This document shows, in pieces, positions 58,875 through 64,000 of a DNA stretch of 64,000 nt (position 1 is its first letter; each line of letters opens with the position of its first letter). The position numbers and the translations under genes were made by a program. The notes under the pieces were generated by a model, which was not told the origin of the DNA, did not search any database, and saw only the letters and a program-made list of their open reading frames with translations. The DNA is from Amycolatopsis japonica (GTDB lineage Bacteria; Actinomycetota; Actinomycetes; Mycobacteriales; Pseudonocardiaceae), in assembly GCF_000732925.1 (NCBI RefSeq), contig NZ_CP008953.1:6386001-6450000 (forward strand), read 5' to 3'.

Positions 58875-60227
58875 CTACCTCCTGTTCCTGGTGTGCACGG
58901 TCATCGGCAGCCCGCCGCGCACCCGGAGCGACAGCATCGCCTCGGGAACCACGTCGTAGCCCGGGAGCTTTCTGAGTTCGAGATCGCGCAGGACCATCGT
59001 CAGCACGAAAACGGCCTCCATCACGCCGAGGCTGTTGCCGATGCAGAACCGCGGCCCGGCGCCGAACGGGATGTAGGCGTAGCGGGGCCGCCCGCTCGGC
59101 CGGTCCGGATCGAACCGGTCCGGGTCGAACTTCTCCGGCTCCGGCCAGAACGCCGGATGCCGGTGCAGGGTGAAGGGCACGACGACGACGTCGGATCCGG
59201 CGGGGATGTGATAGCCGCCGATCTCGTCGTCGGCCTGCGCCACCCGCGGCAGCAGCCACACCGGCGGGTACAGGCGCATGACCTCTTCGACGACCCTCGC
59301 CGTGTACGGCAACCGGTGCAGGTCCTCGTGCGTCGGCGATTGGTCGCCCAGCACCGCGTCGGCCTCGGCACGCAGTTTCGCCGCGATCTCCGGATGCTCG
59401 TCGAGCAGATGGAACGCCCAGCCCAGCGTGCTCGCCGTCGTCTCGTGCCCGGCCAGCAGCAGCGTGATCAGCTCGTCCCGCATCTGCTCGCGGGTCCCGT
59501 CGGTGGCGATGAGGCGTGAAAGCACGTCCTCGCCGTTCTCGACCGGGTTGGCCAGCCGCTGCTCGACGAGCTCTTCGGCGATGCGGCGGAGGTCGGCCCG
59601 CGATTCCCGGAACCGCAGCTGTTTCTTCAGCGGCGCCCATTGCGGGACCATGCTCAGTGTCACCGCTTCGAACATCGCCTGGTCCTGCACGGCCTCGAAC
59701 GAGTGCCCCAGCGAGGTGAACCCGCCGAGATCCGCGTCGAGCAAGGTCTTGCCGAGCACCCCGAGGGTCAGCCCGGTCATCTCGTGCAGGATCTCCACCG
59801 GTCCTTCGGTGTCCCGCAAGCGTTTCACGAGTCCTTCGACCTCGTTAGCGACGACCGAGGCCTGCCGCGCGATCCGCTTGGGCTGGAACACCGGCTGGAT
59901 GGTCCGGCGCTGCTTCTTCCAGACGTCGCCGTCGCTGGTGAGCAACCCGTCGCCGAGCGCCCGCCTGGCCTCCTGGAGGCCGATTCCCTTGTGATAGTTG
60001 GCCGCGTTGTCCGCGAGCACGTGTTTCGCCAGGTCGGGGTGGTTCACCAGGTACATCGTCTTGGGACCGATCGCGATCCGGACGACGTCCCCGTGTGCCT
60101 CCGCCGAGTCCGACATGAGCGCCAGCCGGTCGGTGAAGAGCTTCTTCAGCAGACCGAAGGTCGCTCGGCGCGGCGGGCCGGGCGGCACGAGACGCGCCGC
60201 CCGGCTGCTTTCCGCACCGGGGGTCAT
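58875..60227 (-). CDS. Cytochrome P450 (E7-like)
   Basis: A 450-residue P450: oxygen-binding I-helix AGHETTASTLGWAFH, ExxR in VVEEVMRLYPPVWLLPR, PERF region FDPDRFDPDRPSGRPRYAY, and heme-Cys in FGAGPRFCIGNSLGVMEA (residue ~395). It belongs to the CYP102/CYP4-like group seen in several enediyne clusters. Start ATG overlaps the E5 stop (ATGA). Likely role: epoxidation or hydroxylation of the enediyne ring; substrate not determined. Confidence 0.92.
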   Translation of the reverse strand: MTPGAESSRAARLVPPGPPRRATFGLLKKLFTDRLALMSDSAEAHGDVVRIAIGPKTMYLVNHPDLAKHVLADNAANYHKGIGLQEARRALGDGLLTSDGDVWKKQRRTIQPVFQPKRIARQASVVANEVEGLVKRLRDTEGPVEILHEMTGLTLGVLGKTLLDADLGGFTSLGHSFEAVQDQAMFEAVTLSMVPQWAPLKKQLRFRESRADLRRIAEELVEQRLANPVENGEDVLSRLIATDGTREQMRDELITLLLAGHETTASTLGWAFHLLDEHPEIAAKLRAEADAVLGDQSPTHEDLHRLPYTARVVEEVMRLYPPVWLLPRVAQADDEIGGYHIPAGSDVVVVPFTLHRHPAFWPEPEKFDPDRFDPDRPSGRPRYAYIPFGAGPRFCIGNSLGVMEAVFVLTMVLRDLELRKLPGYDVVPEAMLSLRVRGGLPMTVHTRNRR

Positions 60228-61219
60228 GCCGCCACGGCCCCGGTTTCCGTCTCCGGCTTCTCGGCCGGCTTGGGCAGGGACGTGACCTCGGCCGCCTTCG
60301 CCTGCTCGGCCTCCCACTTCTCGGTGGCCTTCTTGGAGAAGTGCAGGCCCCAGAGGAACATCCCGCGGACGAGGCAGACCAGCGCGGTGGCGAGGAACAG
60401 GCCGTAGGACACGTGCACGACCATGAAGAACCCGTACGCCAGCGCCACACCCGAACCGAACAGGATCTGCGACGCGGGCTTGGACGGGGTCGTCCCCGGG
60501 TCGGTGACCATGTAGTTCGTGTAGAGCACGAACGCCACCCCGGTCATCATCCCGAGCGCGCCCGGGATCGCGGTGTCGAACACCAGACCACGGATGATCG
60601 CCTGCAGCGCGAAGGTGATCAGCCAGGCGCCGATGAGCCACATGCGCTGGGTCAGCAGCGCGTTGAGCACGGTGCCCGAGATCATGATGATGCCGACGAT
60701 CAGCCAGCCGACCCACGAGTCGACCTGCTCGGTGAAGTGATACGGCGGCGCGATGCTCGCCCATGGGAACACCAGCAGGATGATCGTGATGCCGAAGTTC
60801 GACGGGTTCATGTAGTGGCGGAGCCTGCCGCGCACCGGGGCCTGCAGGACCCATTTGGCCCCGACGGCGACCACGACGCCGAACATCATGACCAGTACCT
60901 GGTCGTTGACGTAGGTGAGCATGTTCAGCGCGAGACCGGTGATATGCGCGGGGAAGAGGAATTCCACCAGTCCCTTGAAACCGTTGCCCCGGAAGCGGAC
61001 GTCGCGTCCCTGGACGCGGGCCCCGATGATCTCCAGCAGGATTTCCGTGGTGTACGCCGTGGCCAGCGCGATGAACGGATAGGTGTAGGGCTGCTCGAAA
61101 CCGAGCACGGTGTAGCCGATGATGTTGAAGATGGTGATCGAGATCGCGAACCGGCGAAGGGCCGTGATCGTCTTGTTGCTCTTCGGTGCCGTGAGTGTCT
61201 GCTCAGCCATGACGGTCAT
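60224..61219 (-). CDS. unbU: Enediyne core membrane protein UnbU (E5)
   Basis: A 331-residue integral membrane protein with eight or more helices: RRFAISITIFNIIGYTVLGF, YTTEILLEIIGARVQGRDVR, FLFPAHITGLALNMLTYVND and VLQAPVRGRLRHYMNPSNFG are the UnbU conserved blocks. The family is found almost only in enediyne clusters and is of unknown biochemistry, thought to act at the membrane on the PKS product. The start ATG overlaps the E4 stop; an alternative ATG at 61210 has AAGGAG at 11 bases. Confidence 0.9.
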   Translation of the reverse strand: MTVMAEQTLTAPKSNKTITALRRFAISITIFNIIGYTVLGFEQPYTYPFIALATAYTTEILLEIIGARVQGRDVRFRGNGFKGLVEFLFPAHITGLALNMLTYVNDQVLVMMFGVVVAVGAKWVLQAPVRGRLRHYMNPSNFGITIILLVFPWASIAPPYHFTEQVDSWVGWLIVGIIMISGTVLNALLTQRMWLIGAWLITFALQAIIRGLVFDTAIPGALGMMTGVAFVLYTNYMVTDPGTTPSKPASQILFGSGVALAYGFFMVVHVSYGLFLATALVCLVRGMFLWGLHFSKKATEKWEAEQAKAAEVTSLPKPAEKPETETGAVAA

Positions 61220-63180
61220 TTCTCCTTAGCCTGAGCGCCGAGCTGGAACGTGTGGTCGCCCGGGGTCAGCTGGACTTCCTGCGTGCGGATCTGCCCGGTC
61301 AGGTCCCGCCACTGCAGGTGGACCTTCACCGGCCCGGTCACCTTGCCCAGCCCGATCTGGATCTCGTGGCTGCGCTTGCCGGAGTGGCCGCTGCCGCCGT
61401 CGACGCGGTCCATGTACTTCTTGCCGTCGGGGGTGACGACGGTGACCTGCGCGCCGATCGCCGCGGTCCCCGCCGCCTTGAGCGGGCTGTCCGCCGAAGC
61501 CTTGTCGTGCACCAGCTTCAGGTTCAGGTACGACCCGGTGTCGGGGCTGACGTTGTGGTAGAAGATCGGCTGCTCCCACTGGCGGGCCACGGCGAAGTCG
61601 AGCTTGCCGTCGCCGTCGGCGTCACCGGTGGCGATACCGCGGGTGGGCACCGGGACCGCGAGACCGAGGCGCGGGGCCAGGTCGGTGTAGCGGCCGTCGG
61701 AGCTCTTGGCCCAGAAGTGCAGGGTGTGATCGCCACCGACGTCGTCACCGGCGACCATGTTCGGCCAGAAGTACGGGTGCTTCAGCAGTTCGTCGTTCGA
61801 CGTCGCCAGCTCCTGCAGCTGCGGCCAGCGGTTGACGTCGCCCTTGACGAAGCCGGTCGCCTGGGTGATCACCGATTCGCCGCTGTTGTTGTAGTCGGCG
61901 ATCTTGACGTCCCAGCCCCAGCCGGACCAGGCGGTGCCCGCCTGTGCGCTGCGGTCCACCCACGGCGCCTCGCCGCCCTGCAGACGGCCACGCAGATCCG
62001 CGGTGTCCTTGGCGGTGTTCATGAACTGGAAGTGGCTTTCCTCGATACCCCAGGACGTCGTGATGTTGCTGACGTACAGGTCGTAGAGACCGTCATGGTC
62101 GAGGTCGGCGAAGTCGACGCCCATGCCCTTGAAGGAGTCGTTGCCGATCACCTTGGACTTCGGCTCGTTGGGCCCGCGAATGCCCTTCACCTCGGCGAAT
62201 TCGACGTGACCGGGGCGGGACTTGTTGTACAGCAGGCGGTCGTGGCCGAAGTCGTTGCCGATGTAGAGCTCGGGCAGGTTGTCCCCGTCGACGTCGGTGG
62301 CGCTGGCCGCCAGCGACCAGCCACCCTGGGAGTCGGCCGGGATCGCCTTGTCGTCGCAGACGAACGTGGCCGTCGGCTTGGCGCCCTGGGTGGCGCCGGT
62401 GAACCGGAAGATGTACTTGCCGCCGGCGTTGTCGGCGTGCGACATCGACTTGTTCATCTCGACCCCGCCGGAGACGCGGTCGTCCAGCACCGCGCTGTCG
62501 GGGAAGTAGTTGCCGATGAAGATGTCCTGGTGGCCGTCGCCGTCGAAGTCACCGACCGAAGCGGCGTTCGTGTTCCACAGTGGACCGGAGTACTCGCCGT
62601 TCTTGGAGTTGTTGCCCGGCACCAGTTCCACCGGCTCGTAGGCCTTCGGCTCCAGCTTCGTGGCACCCGGCTTCGCGAGGAACAGGATCGGCGTGCGGCC
62701 CCAGTAGTAGGCCAGCAGGTCGACCCGGCCGTCCTCGTTGTAGTCCGCGGGAACGCAGCCCATGGGCGCGATGTACTTGCCCATCGGCAGCGGCGCCGCG
62801 TCGAGCGCGAACGGCGCGTACCGGTCCCCGCCCTTGCCCGGCGTCGGGGTGATCACCAGCTGGTCGCTGCGCGGGTCCACGAAGCAAAGGTCGTTCGCGA
62901 GCTTGTCGCCGTCGAGGTCGTTGACCGCGATCGCCGCGCCGACCGAGGAGATCCAGGCGCGGATGTGCTCGTACTCCTTGTTCACCGTCCGGATCGACTG
63001 GCTCTTCGCCGCCTCCGGCAAGGCGATCGTCAACGGCTCGAACGCGTACTTCGAAGCCATGGTGTCGGCCTCGGCGGTCGAGACGGTGGGCAGCTGCGCC
63101 ACCACGAACAGTCCCGCCATCAGCACCAGCGCCACGATGCCCGCAAGCTGCTTGCGGAGCCAGCCCAAGGTCGCGGTCAT
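61216..63180 (-). CDS. unbV: Enediyne core protein UnbV (E4), FG-GAP repeat and ASPIC domain, exported
   Basis: A 654-residue protein with a transmembrane or signal helix at ~residues 12-32 (GIVALVLMAGLFVVAQLPTV), then several FG-GAP-like repeats with DGDGxxD calcium loops (AVNDLDGDKLANDLCFVDPR; DFDGDGHQDIFIGNYFPDS; ATDVDGDNLPELYIGNDFGH; DADGDGKLDFAVARQWEQP) and a C-terminal ASPIC/UnbV domain (GSGHSGKRSHEIQIGLGK). It should be outside or at the membrane face, perhaps an anchored metal-binding beta-propeller. Chemistry unknown. Its stop overlaps the E5 start. Confidence 0.93.
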   Translation of the reverse strand: MTATLGWLRKQLAGIVALVLMAGLFVVAQLPTVSTAEADTMASKYAFEPLTIALPEAAKSQSIRTVNKEYEHIRAWISSVGAAIAVNDLDGDKLANDLCFVDPRSDQLVITPTPGKGGDRYAPFALDAAPLPMGKYIAPMGCVPADYNEDGRVDLLAYYWGRTPILFLAKPGATKLEPKAYEPVELVPGNNSKNGEYSGPLWNTNAASVGDFDGDGHQDIFIGNYFPDSAVLDDRVSGGVEMNKSMSHADNAGGKYIFRFTGATQGAKPTATFVCDDKAIPADSQGGWSLAASATDVDGDNLPELYIGNDFGHDRLLYNKSRPGHVEFAEVKGIRGPNEPKSKVIGNDSFKGMGVDFADLDHDGLYDLYVSNITTSWGIEESHFQFMNTAKDTADLRGRLQGGEAPWVDRSAQAGTAWSGWGWDVKIADYNNSGESVITQATGFVKGDVNRWPQLQELATSNDELLKHPYFWPNMVAGDDVGGDHTLHFWAKSSDGRYTDLAPRLGLAVPVPTRGIATGDADGDGKLDFAVARQWEQPIFYHNVSPDTGSYLNLKLVHDKASADSPLKAAGTAAIGAQVTVVTPDGKKYMDRVDGGSGHSGKRSHEIQIGLGKVTGPVKVHLQWRDLTGQIRTQEVQLTPGDHTFQLGAQAKEK

Positions 63181-64000
63181 TTCCCTGCACCTCCAGAGTT
63201 GAGAACCTCAGCGGCGATGCGCTGTCGCCAGGTTTCGAATGCCGGGAGTTCGCCGTCGACCACGGTCGCCGGGCGCACCTCCTGGGTGATGGCCGCGGCC
63301 CGCTCGGCCGGCAGCCCGCAGATCGCCTGAGTGGCGACCTCGGTCTCGGGGATCAGCAGCCCGGCGCGGACGCGGGCTTCGGCGGCGAAAGCGCTGCCCT
63401 GGGCGAGGTTCCCGCGGTGCTCGCCGGCGAATTCGGCCAGTTTCAGCAGTTCGTCACCGGTGACACCGCACGCGTAGGTCGAGGCGAGCCCGATACCGGC
63501 GTAGAGGTCTCCGTGCCGATGCTCGGGGAATCGCGCGACCGTGTCGGCGACCAGATCGACGTCGGTACCGCAGATGAACCACAGCGCCCGCCCGATGCCC
63601 TGGTCGATCGCCCGCAGCGCGTAGCCGCCGTTTCCGGGCGGCCACGAGAAGTCCGGGTCCTGGAACTGCCCGTCGACGTACTTCGCCGTCTTGAAGTAGG
63701 CCTGGTGGAAGCCGTAGCCGTCGAGCACCAGCCAGCGCAGCAACGGGTCGAAGTCCTCGGCGGACGGCCAGCGGAAGCGCGGCAGGCGCGCCATCGCCCA
63801 GCCGACGCCGACGTAGATGATGTAGTCGTGCTTCTCGCCGGGGCCGTCGAGGAATTCCTCGATGTGACGGCGGCCGCCGCCCGGCAGCCCGTCCAGCATT
63901 CCGTACCCCATTCCCGCGCCCTCGTAGGCGAAGCCACGGTATTTCACCGGAATGCGTTCGAGCCATTCTTCCGCCTGATCAACGGACCGTGCTTCGACCG
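63177..64000 (-). CDS. unbL: Enediyne core protein UnbL (E3), DUF1702, 5' end outside window
   Basis: The open frame runs past the right edge; ~274 residues are visible (VKYRGFAYEGAGMGYGMLDG, YVGVGWAMARLPRFRWPSAE, WLVLDGYGFHQAYFKTAKYV, AIDQGIGRALWFICGTDVDL). It is DUF1702, like the E2-type protein at 34194, but the two differ by far more than recent duplication would allow. Its stop overlaps the E4 start by four bases. Total length should be about 330 residues. Biochemical role unknown. Confidence 0.9.
   Translation of the reverse strand, partial: VEARSVDQAEEWLERIPVKYRGFAYEGAGMGYGMLDGLPGGGRRHIEEFLDGPGEKHDYIIYVGVGWAMARLPRFRWPSAEDFDPLLRWLVLDGYGFHQAYFKTAKYVDGQFQDPDFSWPPGNGGYALRAIDQGIGRALWFICGTDVDLVADTVARFPEHRHGDLYAGIGLASTYACGVTGDELLKLAEFAGEHRGNLAQGSAFAAEARVRAGLLIPETEVATQAICGLPAERAAAITQEVRPATVVDGELPAFETWRQRIAAEVLNSGGAGK

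Noticed and set aside
61252..63330. Plus-strand frame of ~690 residues opposite unbV
   Set aside because: Shadow of the UnbV gene; composition is V/G/R/D-rich with no motifs.
1..64000. CRISPR arrays, insertion sequences, integrases or phage genes
   Set aside because: No evenly spaced direct repeats, transposase or integrase motifs were seen. The HNH/13E12 gene is the only element with a mobile flavour.
46509..64000. Enediyne apoprotein (chromoprotein carrier) gene
   Set aside because: No ~110-residue secreted beta-sandwich protein was found in the cluster; the I36 inhibitor at 11223 is too far away and of a different family.

Overview
This is a GC-rich actinomycete chromosome segment. Dense, often overlapping genes, frequent GTG/TTG starts and the gene families present (SARP regulator, ECF41-type sigma factor, split LigD-type end-joining enzymes, acyl-CoA carboxylase epsilon subunit, 13E12/HNH protein) fit Pseudonocardiales, most likely Amycolatopsis. 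The genus is inferred from style; no marker gene proves it.

Positions 1-32,350 are ordinary chromosome: a truncated helical-repeat/Pro-rich protein, ettA, ssb, a CopD-CtaG membrane protein, a phosphatase, an orphan histidine kinase, a LacI regulator opposite an MFS exporter with a clear operator, tRNA-Arg(UCU), an amiC-amiS-amiE aliphatic-amidase operon, MFS/HxlR and permease/decarboxylase/MarR units, divergent LigD-POL and LigD-LIG genes, a sigma factor with its promoter motif, and an HNH protein.

Positions 32,350-41,840 are a regulator island: three closely related NarL/DesR-type response regulators, an AraC regulator, a SARP, an HxlR-SCP2 regulator, a DUF1702 protein like enediyne E2/E3 (UnbL) proteins, and a 775-residue protein made of two tandem fused histidine kinases, the first lacking its ATP-lid motif. 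A Sua5/YrdC-like gene sits among them.

Positions 42,070-46,500 hold small or unrecognised genes: a 63-residue Cys-rich peptide, an AhpD-like protein, two unknown proteins and a flavoprotein in one tight operon, and three further very small genes with strong ribosome binding sites.

Positions 46,509-64,000 (minus strand) are an enediyne polyketide core. Going with transcription it reads UnbL/E3 (cut by the window end), UnbV/E4, UnbU/E5, a P450, a gluconate-dehydrogenase-subunit-3-like protein, a GMC flavoprotein and an AhpD-like protein; then a perfect 26-bp palindrome; then the iterative enediyne PKS (KS-AT-ACP-KR-DH-PPTase), the hot-dog thioesterase E10, a flavin reductase (E6-like), a 55-residue protein and acyl-CoA carboxylase beta and epsilon subunits. 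Many junctions are ATGA/GTGA overlaps, so translation is coupled. The P450/E8/GMC set and an E2-like gene recall the E2-E10 genes of nine-membered enediyne clusters; that class assignment is inferred. No apoprotein, deoxysugar or aromatic side-chain genes are visible, so the cluster probably continues beyond the right edge.

Several long perfect palindromes, two with the same arm sequence, separate transcription units throughout the window.
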